Assembly: GCF_001463905.1 (NCBI RefSeq)
Contig: NZ_BBWR01000008.1
Span: forward strand, 248,001 to 312,000
Direction of reading: 5' to 3'
Length of the DNA stretch: 64,000 nucleotides
Origin: Aureimonas frigidaquae
GTDB taxonomy: Bacteria > Pseudomonadota > Alphaproteobacteria > Rhizobiales > Rhizobiaceae
Shown here: in pieces, positions 41,011 through 49,919 of the stretch
Position numbering within the stretch: the first letter of the stretch is position 1
Layout of the letters: every line of letters begins with the position of its first letter
Translations under genes and position numbers: made by a program
Notes under the pieces: generated by a model
Database searches by the model: none
What the model was told of the DNA's origin: nothing
The model's input: the letters and a program-made list of their open reading frames with translations, nothing else

Positions 41011-41364
41011 ATGTTGCGTTACCTGCTTCCCGCACTGCTGCTCGCTTCAGCCACAACTGCTGTTGCTGAGACTGTCCAACTTCGATGCGCTGCACATAAC
41101 TCCGCCCTTCGAGAAGGCATCTACCAGGACATAACGGTCGACTACGGCCGCAAGCGGATCACCAAAGTAGACTACAACCCACGATACGGTTCAGAGACGG
41201 AGTCCTGGGGTATCGTAGAAATTACTGACACATTGATCGTTGGCGAACGTAAAGGGTCTATGTTGCAGTTCTACATCGACCGTATAAATCCCTCGTGGTG
41301 GATTGAGTCCCAGATATTCGACGTAAACAAGCGACCATGTGCAGTAGCCAGACAAAAGTTTTGA
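41011..41364 (+). CDS. Small secreted protein, member 2 of a tandem family
   Basis: The 117-residue protein has a signal peptide (MLRYLLPALLLASATTAVA) nearly identical at its start to that of the gene at 40641, and the same two-Cys layout (QLRCAA and RPCAVARQKF). The GIVEITDT and FYIDRINPS segments recur in part in its neighbours, so the genes arose by duplication. It follows 22 bases after the previous stop and may be co-transcribed. Function unknown. Confidence 0.65.
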   Translation: MLRYLLPALLLASATTAVAETVQLRCAAHNSALREGIYQDITVDYGRKRITKVDYNPRYGSETESWGIVEITDTLIVGERKGSMLQFYIDRINPSWWIESQIFDVNKRPCAVARQKF

Positions 41365-41521
41365 CTTTTAACTTTGGTTCCATAACGTATAGTATGGCAT
41401 TTTCTCCAGACGTAAGAAATCCGGACCACTCGACCCGCCTTTTCTCTTGGCTGATCTTGATGCAGACCCTAGCCTCAGCCCGGTGCCTGTCTCAAGATCG
41501 AAAACTGGAGGTATTATAGTA

Positions 41522-41725
41522 TCAGTGGATCGAACCCTCCACCGAGCTCATCCACATCCGGCCTCTAATGCCCTCAACGATCCTGTCGAGCTCGGTTTTC
41601 GCCCGCTCCAGTCCCACCGACGACACCAAAATCTCCGAAATTGCGATCAGCATCACCGCAATTTGGGCCTCGCTTGGCACCTCATCGTCCGAGACACTGC
41701 GGGGAGCGATATGCGTCGTCAGCAT
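41522..41725 (-). CDS. Small helical hypothetical protein
   Basis: The 67-residue frame starts near 41725 (MLTTHIAPRSVSDDE) and has a strongly helical centre (AQIAVMLIAISEILVSSVG then LERAKTELDRIVEGI). The composition looks real but there is no clear ribosome site. It ends next to a copy of the GGTATTATAGTA motif. Confidence 0.4.
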   Translation of the reverse strand: MLTTHIAPRSVSDDEVPSEAQIAVMLIAISEILVSSVGLERAKTELDRIVEGIRGRMWMSSVEGSIH

Positions 41726-42039
41726 TGCGCCCCCATCTCGGTCGGACACGGCACGCCTTCAAATTCCTGGAAGCGGACATCGGGCCAGCTTTGCGAAATT
41801 TCGCTCAACGATGAAGGTCTCGACCAGACATGCTCGAGGACAATCATGGCTCGGTCCGCTTTGGGTAGTCTCTCGGCCTTCGGTCCTTTTTACGTGTCGT
41901 CCGCATACTTGGATGACCGCGGATGGCGCTGTCTGCGAAAGGCACACTCAAAACGCACCGGTGAGGATGCGACTGACGGATCCGAAGGACAGGCGAAGAC
42001 GGGCCGAAACCGGGCTGGCCGCTTTCTGGTCGTCGACAG
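41726..42039. other. No convincing gene (314 bases)
   Basis: Several frames are open across the strand but none has natural composition or a start signal. The segment may hold the decayed N-terminal part of the remnant at 42040. Confidence 0.3.
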
Positions 42040-42243
42040 GTGAAAGCCGCCGTCATTGAGCACTGCTGGCAAGCGTCGGCTGCCGACCAAATTGAGAGAT
42101 GTGGCATCGTTGAAGTGACCGGCAGCTTTTGCTGGAACCCACCGTCGGCTCGTATGACTTTCCCGTTTGACAATGCTGCCTATTTCGGTCGCAACGCACT
42201 GTCAGGTGGTTCCTGTTTGGAAACCGCCCGGTTCCAAACATAG
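42040..42243 (+). pseudogene. Remnant of a third tandem secreted-protein gene
   Basis: The 67-codon frame reads ERCGIVEVTGSF and ends GGSCLETARFQT. These match in order the GIVEITDT and the C-terminal Cys-x-x-x-Arg-x-Phe pattern of the intact gene at 41011. The signal peptide and first half are missing from this frame. It is best read as a truncated or decayed family member. The alignment was made by eye only. Confidence 0.45.
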
Positions 42244-42313
42244 GGCGTGGGTCACGGTAGTAGCCGCCGCGTGAGCCACCGCCCGCCTCCGACGACACAC
42301 GATCGCACTATTC

Positions 42314-42329
42314 ATTCTTGCGTAAGAAT
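42314..42329. promoter_or_regulatory. Palindrome upstream of the SIR2-SMC operon
   Basis: ATTCTT (42314-42319) and AAGAAT (42324-42329) flank GCGT, 61 bases before the proposed start of the SIR2-like gene. It is a possible operator; no cognate regulator gene is adjacent. Confidence 0.3.
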
Positions 42330-42389
42330 TGGTAGGCAACCGGCTCCGCGATGCAATAACGTCGCCGCTGGGGCTTGGGAGAATCGCGC

Positions 42390-44090
42390 TTGTCACCTGC
42401 TGCGTCTATTTCGATCAAAGATACGCTTGTACTTCTCGATGGCCAATATTCGAGCCTTGGAACTGGCATTGCCCAAGGTTCCTATGCGCTTTGGCTTGGC
42501 TCGGGCATCTCAAGAGACCGCGTTATCGGCCTCGATGGCGTGCTCGCGAAATTGATAGAATTCTTGCGAAGCAAAGTGACGGCGCACGCTGATTGCGGCT
42601 ACCGCGTCGCTCTTAACAAGATCATCGACATGGCCGCTCCTGACGCGACCGAACGCGCGCAGATCGACTTTACCGTCCCCAGCGGTCAGTGGGCCTGCAT
42701 AAAGGCCATTCTTGGCCGGCTCTGGAGCCAATATTCTGCAGTCTTGTCGGTCGAAATTTCCGGTGAACCATTGGACTATCTTCTATGGGATGGCCTCGAT
42801 TTCCCCGAAACATTCGCGGCGCAAGAAGCCGATGCTGAACATCTAGCTGTAGGCGTGCTGGCGCTTGAGGGGGCCGTCACCGATCTGGCGACGGCAAATT
42901 GGGATGGGCTCCTCGAAGCCGCCATGAGGGAACTCGGATATGACGAGACCTTCTACCGGATCACGGTGACCGGCCAAGATCTCCGCAATCCGGCCGCAGC
43001 GGCGAAGCTCTACAAATTCCACGGCTGCGCTTTGAGGGCAATTGCCGAGGAGGGTACATATCGTCCCCTCCTGATCGCGCGCTCGGCCCAAATTACCGGG
43101 TGGAACGCTGATAATCGATTCACGATCGTTCGCGATCAGCTCCACGCGCTTGTTCAAGCCAAGCGCACGTTGATGATCGGGATGTCTGCGCAAGACGAGA
43201 ACATCAAGCACCTTTTCGCCAAGGTGAATCAGCAGAATGGTTGGAAGTGGACGGACGCGCCAACGCCGGTTGTCTTTTCAGCCGATAAGATCGGCGACGA
43301 CCAGCGAGACCTACTCATCGTTGTTTACGGTCAGCAAGAATACGAGGCGCATCGGGATAGTATCTGCAGCGAAGCGCGGCTGCAGGCATATGCCAAGCCT
43401 CTGCTCTTGGCGCTCGTGCTGAATGTCCTCGCTGCCAAACTTGAGGTGCTCGCCAGCGACGCCCATGCCCCGAATCTCGACGCGGCTGCCCGGACAGCGA
43501 TTTCAGCGGGCATCAAGGTACTGCGCGACCGTGTCGCCGACGCTGGTAACGGGGATCGCCTCAGCCTAGCACGAGCGATTGCGGCGGGTTTGGCCCGGGC
43601 ACGACATCAATTGCAGGATGGTACGAGCGCCGCCGGAGTCCAACGCTATTTTCCGTTGGACGACCAACCTGCACATCTCATGCAAGGCAAGCCCGCGCTC
43701 AAGAGTTCCGGCCAACGGGAGGCCGCCGTCGCGCTCGGGCTGGTTGGCCTCGAAGAGGCTATTGCCTGGACGAGTTCCGTAGACGATCCCGCAGACCCGC
43801 GATCGGGGGCACTTCGCCTAACTTCCTCCGGCGCGAGCGCTCGCGTGTTCCTTGCCGCCAACGACGATAACATCACCAACCTTTTGGACTGCGGAGCATT
43901 TGATGAAGCAGATAGCGATGCGGTGGTGATATGCTCCGGACGCGTCGCTGAGCGTCAGCAACGAAGCCCAAGCGGAGATCGAAGAGACGGCTCGATTGGC
44001 CCACGTTATATCGCCCTTGGCCCGATGCTCTCGGAGGCAGCAGATCTTGAGGACCTCCGTGATCGCTTTCGCGGGGAGGTCGGACTGTGA
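42390..44090 (+). CDS. SIR2-like NAD-binding protein, candidate LmuA-type effector
   Basis: The ~566-residue protein has the SIR2-family marks in order: LGSGIS near residue 38 (NAD loop), LATANWDGLL near 168 (TxNxD) and YKFHGC near 209 (the active-site His region). The C-terminal half is helical and unrecognised. In known defence systems SIR2 domains deplete NAD after phage sensing. A TTG at 42390 seven bases behind GGGAGA is my start; 42375 (TTG) is also open. It overlaps the next gene by 4 bases (GTGA) and heads a three-gene operon ending in an SMC-like ATPase. Confidence 0.8.
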   Translation: MSPAASISIKDTLVLLDGQYSSLGTGIAQGSYALWLGSGISRDRVIGLDGVLAKLIEFLRSKVTAHADCGYRVALNKIIDMAAPDATERAQIDFTVPSGQWACIKAILGRLWSQYSAVLSVEISGEPLDYLLWDGLDFPETFAAQEADAEHLAVGVLALEGAVTDLATANWDGLLEAAMRELGYDETFYRITVTGQDLRNPAAAAKLYKFHGCALRAIAEEGTYRPLLIARSAQITGWNADNRFTIVRDQLHALVQAKRTLMIGMSAQDENIKHLFAKVNQQNGWKWTDAPTPVVFSADKIGDDQRDLLIVVYGQQEYEAHRDSICSEARLQAYAKPLLLALVLNVLAAKLEVLASDAHAPNLDAAARTAISAGIKVLRDRVADAGNGDRLSLARAIAAGLARARHQLQDGTSAAGVQRYFPLDDQPAHLMQGKPALKSSGQREAAVALGLVGLEEAIAWTSSVDDPADPRSGALRLTSSGASARVFLAANDDNITNLLDCGAFDEADSDAVVICSGRVAERQQRSPSGDRRDGSIGPRYIALGPMLSEAADLEDLRDRFRGEVGL

Positions 44091-44674
44091 GTACGAGTGA
44101 TCGCGTCGTCGACATCCTAACCCAAGAGGGCGGCTACAAGCCGCTGCCGAAGCCGTTCAAAGTGGGCTCGCAATCGTTCGATTTCACCTACGCTCTCGTC
44201 GCTGGCGAGCGAGCCAATGACCTCGTGATCGTCATCGAGTTACGAGGAGATACCGCCGACGAAGCTGTTATTCGGAAAGTCTTGGCGCTCACTCGCGCCC
44301 TCGATGTCCAGCGCTCAAGACGGCCTGTTACGGCCGTGCTGACATCGGGGCAACCACGCTCGGAGACAGTGCAATCCATAAGCCGGGTTTGTCGTGTCCT
44401 CCCCGTCGGCGCACCGGCAGGGCCTGATGCGGTCGAGGCCGTGCGCGACTGGCTATCCATCCTTCTGCCGCTGACACAGCCTACGGCCGTCGACACCATG
44501 CTTGATTGGGAAGGCGATCTGCGCGCAGTCACTCCAGACACTGCCAAGGCTCCGTTGATGGATGCCTTCGTGGCCGCGGCACCTCGCGGGAAAGCTGCCG
44601 TCGAAGCGGTGCTGGCGAACGATATCACCACCAGCGTCAAGGTTATCCTCGATGACGAAGGAGACGGGCAATGA
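44087..44674 (+). CDS. Accessory protein of the SIR2-SMC operon, candidate LmuC-type
   Basis: The 195-residue protein has an alpha/beta N-terminal half (FDFTYALVAGERANDLVIVI then ELRG and a PVTAVLTSG strand) that loosely recalls a restriction-nuclease-like fold without a clear catalytic set. Its C-terminal half is helical. It starts with GTG inside the SIR2-like stop and its own stop overlaps the ATPase ATG by 4 bases, so the stoichiometry is probably coupled. In Lamassu/Ddm-type systems a protein of this size and position is the accessory subunit. Assignment is by context. Confidence 0.6.
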   Translation: MSTSDRVVDILTQEGGYKPLPKPFKVGSQSFDFTYALVAGERANDLVIVIELRGDTADEAVIRKVLALTRALDVQRSRRPVTAVLTSGQPRSETVQSISRVCRVLPVGAPAGPDAVEAVRDWLSILLPLTQPTAVDTMLDWEGDLRAVTPDTAKAPLMDAFVAAAPRGKAAVEAVLANDITTSVKVILDDEGDGQ

Positions 44675-47127
44675 CCGGTCCGCGGCTGAAGAGCCTGATC
44701 ATCGAGAATTTCCGGAGTCTGCGTGGCAAGGTCGTGATCCCGCTCGATGCTCAAGTTGTGCTCGTTCACGGCACCAACGGTATGGGCAAGACCAGTGTGC
44801 TATCCGCGCTCGAACTGGGCCTCACGGGAAAAATTGCTCACCTGGCGGCGGATGGAGAGGGCTACAAATCGTACTTGACTACGCTGGATACTGGCGGCGG
44901 TATGATTTCACTCGCTACCTCGGCACCGCATTGCGAGGGTGGACGGACAGAAGGCACCCTGGAGTTCAACGACGGGACTTTTACGCCAACGCCATTGCTC
45001 GATGCGCGTGATGGCCGCTTCTTCGCGGAGCGTTGCTATCTGCCCCAAGCGACGTTGGGTCGCCTGCTCGAAATCTATGACGACCAGAAGGCCGATAGCA
45101 CGTCGCCTTTGACGCTGTTCGTCAAAGAACTGCTCGGCCTCGATCCTTTAGATGCCTTGGTTGATGGCCTGGACCCGGCGTTCAACGTGACGCGCGTTCG
45201 CCGGATCGCGCCAGATTACCGTCGTGCGGAGATGTTGAATACATCGTTGCAGGAGCAGGTAGACAAGACGGATCGCGCCATCGCTGCAGCTACAACGGAG
45301 GCCGAGGCTCGTCGCGCCAGAATCAACGAGATTCAAAGTAATGTCGGTGGCAACACACCACTGATTGTCACGGACGAGACCGATCTGAGCGCGATGCGTG
45401 CCGATATTCGATCGGCGCAGGACGAAGATCGCGGCCTGAGCGACCTCAGCCGGCAGCGTTCGGAACTGCGGGGATTGCTCGAGCGGTGGCAGTCGCTGCC
45501 CCCGGAAGATGCCAGCCGCGATCTTGCTGAGAAAGAGCGAGCCGACCAAGCCGCGTCCAATTCATTCATTGCTTGGCGATCCGACGTGCGAACGGGGAAT
45601 GCACTGGATCGAGCGATCGACACTGCGCGGTCGGCCTTTTCAGACGTACCGTCGCTGGACGATGGAGCAGAAAAGGCCCGAAGCGAAGCTTTGCGCCGCG
45701 CCGCGGGCGAAGAAACGCGCTTGGAATCGCTCCTCGCCACACACGCAGCGGCCACCGAAAACATCGAGAAGCTAAACGCCGTCGTGCAGCGCTCCACGAG
45801 CCGCATCGAGGAATTGAACAAAGACCTAGCCGGTTCTGCGGAAGATGCGAGATCGCTCGCCACGGCACTGGCCGGGGTCGTCCCGCATATTCACGGCGAG
45901 ACATGCCCCGTCTGCGATCGTGATTTCGCCCAACAGGACGTCGGACCGCTATCGTCACATATCGCGGCCAAGATCGCGTCTCTCACCAGCGAGGCTGGTC
46001 GTTTGCAGGCGCTTGCGACCGCACGAGCGGAAGAAAGCGCACGCTTATCCGCAGCGCAGCGCGACCTTCTGGGTGCGGGCAATGGCCAACTGAGCCCTGA
46101 CGATGTTGCGGCGCATACGGTCCGCAAGTCGCAGATGGCTGATTTGATCCAGCAACTGCGGTATCTTGAGGCGGTCGCTCAGGAAGGCGTCCGCTTGCTC
46201 GCCGCATCTGCTAGCGCCCGCCACACCTTGGTGCTTGCGAGGCGCCGTGACGAACTGTCGGTATCGATGCTCCCCGAGATCGAAACCGCAGTCCAGGCCG
46301 CCTTGGGTCAATCGCCAAGCGGGTATCCCCAAATAGAAGACGCACTCAATGAAGCCGCTCGGGCCACCGAAGCTAAGATAGCAGCGGCCGAGCGGGTGAG
46401 CTCACTTCGCATCGAAGCGATCGCCGAACTGGATAGCCGCACTCGCGACTTGGAGAAGCTGCGCACATTGCAGTCTGAGCGAGACCGCGATCGGAAGCGA
46501 CTGACCGATGTCGAAAAGGCGCTCAAGAAGGTCGAGATCAGCAGGGGGCACGCGAAGAAAGTATCGGCAGCCGCTGATGCGGTCCGCTCGAAGATCGTGA
46601 AGAAGGTTTTCAGCAGGTCGCTGAATAAGGTCTGGCGCGATTTGTTTGTTCGGCTGGCCCCGTCCGAGCAGTTTGTGCCGGCGTTTCGACTGCCGACGGG
46701 TTCCGGCGGTAAGGTCGAAGCTATTTTGGAAACATTGCATCGGTCTGGCAAGGCTTCCGGATCCCCCGGAGCGATGCTCAGTCAGGGCAATCTAAATACC
46801 GCTGCGCTGACGCTGTTTTTGGCCCTTCATCTCTCGGTGCCGGTGCGGATGCCTTGGCTGGTGCTCGACGATCCCGTTCAGTCCATGGATGATGTCCACA
46901 CGGCGCAGTTTGCAGCGTTGCTGCGGACATTGGCAAAAGGCATGAATCGGCAGGTCATTATCGCGGTCCACGAGCGCGCTCTGTTCGATTACCTGACTTT
47001 GGAACTGAGCCCAGCCTTCCCTGGAGACAGCCTGATGGCTGTCGAGATCACGCGAAATTTTGCGGGGCATGCCGTCGCAACGCCTCGCGCGTTCACGTTC
47101 GAAGAGGATCGCGCGATTGCGGCCTAG
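44671..47127 (+). CDS. SMC/Rad50-like ATPase with zinc hook, candidate LmuB-type sensor
   Basis: The 818-residue protein has Walker A GTNGMGKTS at residues 34-42, long coiled-coil arms and a CPVC zinc hook at 412-415. The C-terminal head has signature loop LSQGNLN (703-709) and Walker B VLDDPVQSMDD (731-741). This is the architecture of the SMC-type subunit of Lamassu/DdmC systems, thought to sense DNA ends or structures and release a toxic effector. The gene order SIR2, small protein, SMC fits. It is unrelated in detail to the phage SbcC-like gene at 21171. Confidence 0.82.
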   Translation: MTGPRLKSLIIENFRSLRGKVVIPLDAQVVLVHGTNGMGKTSVLSALELGLTGKIAHLAADGEGYKSYLTTLDTGGGMISLATSAPHCEGGRTEGTLEFNDGTFTPTPLLDARDGRFFAERCYLPQATLGRLLEIYDDQKADSTSPLTLFVKELLGLDPLDALVDGLDPAFNVTRVRRIAPDYRRAEMLNTSLQEQVDKTDRAIAAATTEAEARRARINEIQSNVGGNTPLIVTDETDLSAMRADIRSAQDEDRGLSDLSRQRSELRGLLERWQSLPPEDASRDLAEKERADQAASNSFIAWRSDVRTGNALDRAIDTARSAFSDVPSLDDGAEKARSEALRRAAGEETRLESLLATHAAATENIEKLNAVVQRSTSRIEELNKDLAGSAEDARSLATALAGVVPHIHGETCPVCDRDFAQQDVGPLSSHIAAKIASLTSEAGRLQALATARAEESARLSAAQRDLLGAGNGQLSPDDVAAHTVRKSQMADLIQQLRYLEAVAQEGVRLLAASASARHTLVLARRRDELSVSMLPEIETAVQAALGQSPSGYPQIEDALNEAARATEAKIAAAERVSSLRIEAIAELDSRTRDLEKLRTLQSERDRDRKRLTDVEKALKKVEISRGHAKKVSAAADAVRSKIVKKVFSRSLNKVWRDLFVRLAPSEQFVPAFRLPTGSGGKVEAILETLHRSGKASGSPGAMLSQGNLNTAALTLFLALHLSVPVRMPWLVLDDPVQSMDDVHTAQFAALLRTLAKGMNRQVIIAVHERALFDYLTLELSPAFPGDSLMAVEITRNFAGHAVATPRAFTFEEDRAIAA

Positions 47128-47756
47128 CTGTGCGCCGCGGGTTCCCAGGTGCTGTCTGTCGCCAATACCCTGCCGAACGGGCGGACGCGGAATGTCAGCC
47201 CAGCGACAGCAAGCTCCCGTTGAGCACATTCCTTGATAAAGACCGCTTTGTCCCAACGCCAGTCGCTCTGACCGCCGTTCCGAACTCAGTTCACGAGCGG
47301 CAGGTTTCAGGATCGCGCGGGATCAATCCGAACGGCTAAGATGGGCGCAAAGCAGCTTTGTCCCAGTTTCGTGTTCGGGATCGAATGGTCCTCTTGAGGT
47401 ATGCTTAAAGCGGACCGGACGGAACGTCACGCGAATGCCATCAGGTCAGTCATTAGGCGCACGGCAACTATTAATCCTGTCTTGCCACAAGCAGACACGC
47501 GTGTAGCGGCCAAGCCAATTAAGGCGGGTCACCAACATGGCGCCGTCTGGACGACGGGAGTCGATGATCGTGGCGAGCCTGACACGCTTTCACGCTCCGT
47601 GCCAGATGCCGTTTTATTAAAGATGGTCGAACATCCTATGGCGGAAGCTTCGTCATCTGCATCCGAGATCTTGATGAAGCGTACTAACTCCATGACAGAC
47701 ACGCTGGCTATCACCGCCAAACTTGAGCCAATCGTGTCCGGCAAACCCGGTGCACT
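47128..47756. other. No convincing gene (629 bases)
   Basis: The region lies between the defence-like operon and the GntR-type regulator. Long open frames exist on both strands but they are antisense shadows or have Ser/Arg-rich composition without start signals. It is probably the seam between two acquired blocks. Confidence 0.4.
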
Positions 47757-48725
47757 TCAACTTGCTGCTGACAGATATGGCGGCATCGCGATGACGCAGC
47801 GCGGACCTGCTTGTTCGAGCCTACCTAGCCATCGATCCATGGCACCTATCAGGTGTGATGCCAGTTGGTCGGCCGCAACGTTCCAATTCACGTTCTGCAG
47901 TTGCTCCAGGATTTCGAGGTGTTCAATGAGGGCGTCCTTGATTTGCGATAGCGGAATGCCGAGTACGGGATCAAACAGATGCCGCGTGGGTGCGAACAGC
48001 ACGTGCGTTCGCTTCAGCGCCATGACTATTTCTCGATTGGGGCATCCTCCGAGGATGTCGATGTGGAGGTCACGCTCGATCTGGTCGAATTTGTCACTGT
48101 CCACTAAATCGTTGCGAAGCAGATCGCGTATCCGGATCTCAGCTTGCTCCAATTGCGGCGACCTAAGTCTCGGAGCGACCAGCATCAGTGCTCGCGGCTC
48201 CAGCAGCTGTCTCAACTCGAAAAGATCGCGTATCCAATCCTCTGTAAGTCGACCCGCGATCCAAGTGCCACTGCGGCTTTTTGCAATGAGGCCGAGGCCA
48301 TGCATACGCGCAAGCACGTCACGGGTAACCGTGCGGCTAACCTCGAAATGATCGGCTAACCGGACCTCGTTGATCTTAACCGACTGGTACAGCATCTGCG
48401 TCAGGACCTCCTGTTCGACGGAGGTGTAGATGCGCTCCCACTGACGCGACTGGTCGAGGCTGATGTCGTCGAGATGGGCGCCCACGCCGGCTGCGGGTCG
48501 TGCCTCACCCCGAACGAGATACCCCCGACGTCCCTGCGACGTTAGCAGACCCGCGGCCTCCATTTGGGCGAGCGCACGCCGAACGGGCGACCGGCTGACG
48601 CCGAAGACACGGGCTAGTTGCAACTCGACGAGGCGTTCGCCCGGCTGCACGGCGCCGCTTCGAATAAGATCATGGAGCCGTGCGCGTACCTGGTCGGAAA
48701 GGCTGGTGGTCTGATTGGCGTCCAA
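47757..48725 (-). CDS. GntR/FadR-family transcriptional regulator with two winged helices
   Basis: The 322-residue protein has a first GntR winged helix (about residues 10-65, ARVFGVSRSPVRRALAQMEA), a second DNA-binding-like segment (about 108-145, ADHFEVSRTVTRDVLARMHG) and a C-terminal FCD-like helical ligand domain (ELRQLLEPRALMLVAP). Two wHTH-like segments in one protein are unusual. The start is a TTG at 48725 with AAGGGAG seven bases upstream. It is divergent from the TRAP operon and probably controls it through the palindrome at 48793. Confidence 0.85.
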   Translation of the reverse strand: MDANQTTSLSDQVRARLHDLIRSGAVQPGERLVELQLARVFGVSRSPVRRALAQMEAAGLLTSQGRRGYLVRGEARPAAGVGAHLDDISLDQSRQWERIYTSVEQEVLTQMLYQSVKINEVRLADHFEVSRTVTRDVLARMHGLGLIAKSRSGTWIAGRLTEDWIRDLFELRQLLEPRALMLVAPRLRSPQLEQAEIRIRDLLRNDLVDSDKFDQIERDLHIDILGGCPNREIVMALKRTHVLFAPTRHLFDPVLGIPLSQIKDALIEHLEILEQLQNVNWNVAADQLASHLIGAMDRWLGRLEQAGPRCVIAMPPYLSAAS

Positions 48726-48792
48726 TACTCGCTCCCTTCGGGGTCTCGCCGGTTCGCCCCCGAGGAGGAATCCAACTGCCCACCACTTCCCT

Positions 48793-48811
48793 ATTGCACA
48801 ATGGGTGCAAT
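48793..48811. promoter_or_regulatory. Palindromic operator candidate for the GntR-type regulator
   Basis: ATTGCAC (48793-48799) and GTGCAAT (48805-48811) form a perfect 7-5-7 inverted repeat in the divergent gap between the regulator and the TRAP operon. A related GTACAAT follows at once (48812-48818). FadR/GntR-family operators are short palindromes of this kind; assignment is by position. Confidence 0.6.
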
Positions 48812-48856
48812 GTACAATAGACCTACGCTCTATTATACGGGTTGGGAGGGCCGGAT

Positions 48857-49834
48857 ATGAGAAGAAAGATCGTTGCCTGCGCTGCGGCGCTGATGGGTTG
48901 CGTCGGCGCTGCGAAAGCGGAGGAGGTTATCCGCTTCGCGCACATGAACGGAGCGTCGCACTTCGTTCATACCGAGGCTGCGGCATTGGCCGATCGCATC
49001 CGCGAGCGCACGAACGGAGAGGTTCGCATCGAATTGTTTCCGTCAGGGCAGCTCGGCGAAAGTGCGCAACTGGTCGAGCAGATGTCCTTCGGCGCGGATC
49101 TCATGGGACAGGTGCAGGCCGGCAATCTGGCAGATTACGTCCCCGACTACTCAATCCTCGTCTATCCGTTCATGTACGGCGGAATCGAAGACGTCGAGCG
49201 CTTGATCGGATCGGATCTCGTCAAGGAGCTCAATGAGCAGGTGCTGGGCAACAATCTACGGGTCCTGTGCTACCTGCACTATGGAACACGCGACCTCTAC
49301 ACCCGAAGCAGGGAAGCGCGCTCCCCGGCCGATACGAAGGATATGGCCATCCGTGTCCAGCCGGTGACCATCTACACCGAGATGGTCGAGCGCGTGATGG
49401 GCGGGTCGCCCACGCCCATTCCCTGGCCCGAAGTGTATTCCGCACTCGCACAAGGGGTGATCGACGCAGCGGAGGCTCCTCCATTGTCGATCATTGACCA
49501 GCGCCACTATGAGCACGCCCGTTTCCTGATCCAGACCAATCATATTCAGGATGTCGTGCCGCTCGTCATCAGCGCGGCGCAGTTTGACCGGCTGAGTCCA
49601 GAGCATCAGGAGATCCTCCAGGCGGAGACCGACGCTGCGTGCGACGCAATGTCGGCCGCTTCGATCGCTAGCTACGAGGCCGGAATCGCCACGCTGCGCG
49701 AGAACGGAATGACGATTATCAACGACGTGGACCGCGCAGCCTTCGCCGAACGCGCCGGGACCATCGCCGAGTCCTTCCCAGAGTGGACGCCGGGGCTTTA
49801 CGACCGCGCCCGCGCCGTGATCGACGGCAAATAG
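48857..49834 (+). CDS. dctP: TRAP transporter substrate-binding protein (DctP family)
   Basis: The 325-residue protein has a signal peptide ending AKA (about residues 1-22), then DctP-family features: FAHMNGASHFVHTEAAALAD, LFPSGQLGESAQLVEQ and IRVQPVTIYTEMVERVMGG, with the conserved Arg that binds carboxylates, and PWPEVYSALAQGVIDAAE. The ATG at 48857 follows GGGAGGG. The family binds organic acids, so the substrate is probably a 2-hydroxy or 2-oxo acid, consistent with the oxidase downstream (inference). Confidence 0.92.
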   Translation: MRRKIVACAAALMGCVGAAKAEEVIRFAHMNGASHFVHTEAAALADRIRERTNGEVRIELFPSGQLGESAQLVEQMSFGADLMGQVQAGNLADYVPDYSILVYPFMYGGIEDVERLIGSDLVKELNEQVLGNNLRVLCYLHYGTRDLYTRSREARSPADTKDMAIRVQPVTIYTEMVERVMGGSPTPIPWPEVYSALAQGVIDAAEAPPLSIIDQRHYEHARFLIQTNHIQDVVPLVISAAQFDRLSPEHQEILQAETDAACDAMSAASIASYEAGIATLRENGMTIINDVDRAAFAERAGTIAESFPEWTPGLYDRARAVIDGK

Positions 49835-49843
49835 AAACGGCCT

Positions 49844-49878
49844 GCGCACCGCACGGGCCATCGGCCCGTGCGGTGCGC
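49844..49878 (+). promoter_or_regulatory. Perfect 16-base hairpin between the TRAP binding-protein and small-permease genes
   Basis: GCGCACCGCACGGGCC (49844-49859) is exactly complementary to 49863-49878 around an ATC loop. There is no T tract. It lies ten bases after the DctP stop and likely stabilises the upstream mRNA or trims read-through, giving more binding protein than permease (inference from known operons). Confidence 0.65.
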
Positions 49879-49919
49879 ATGCGTTGCACGTCCGCAGCCT
49901 ATCCACGGGACATCAGGCC

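Noticed and set aside
47401-48351. 316-codon plus-strand frame
   Set aside because: It is largely antisense to the GntR-type regulator, which has two clear winged-helix segments.
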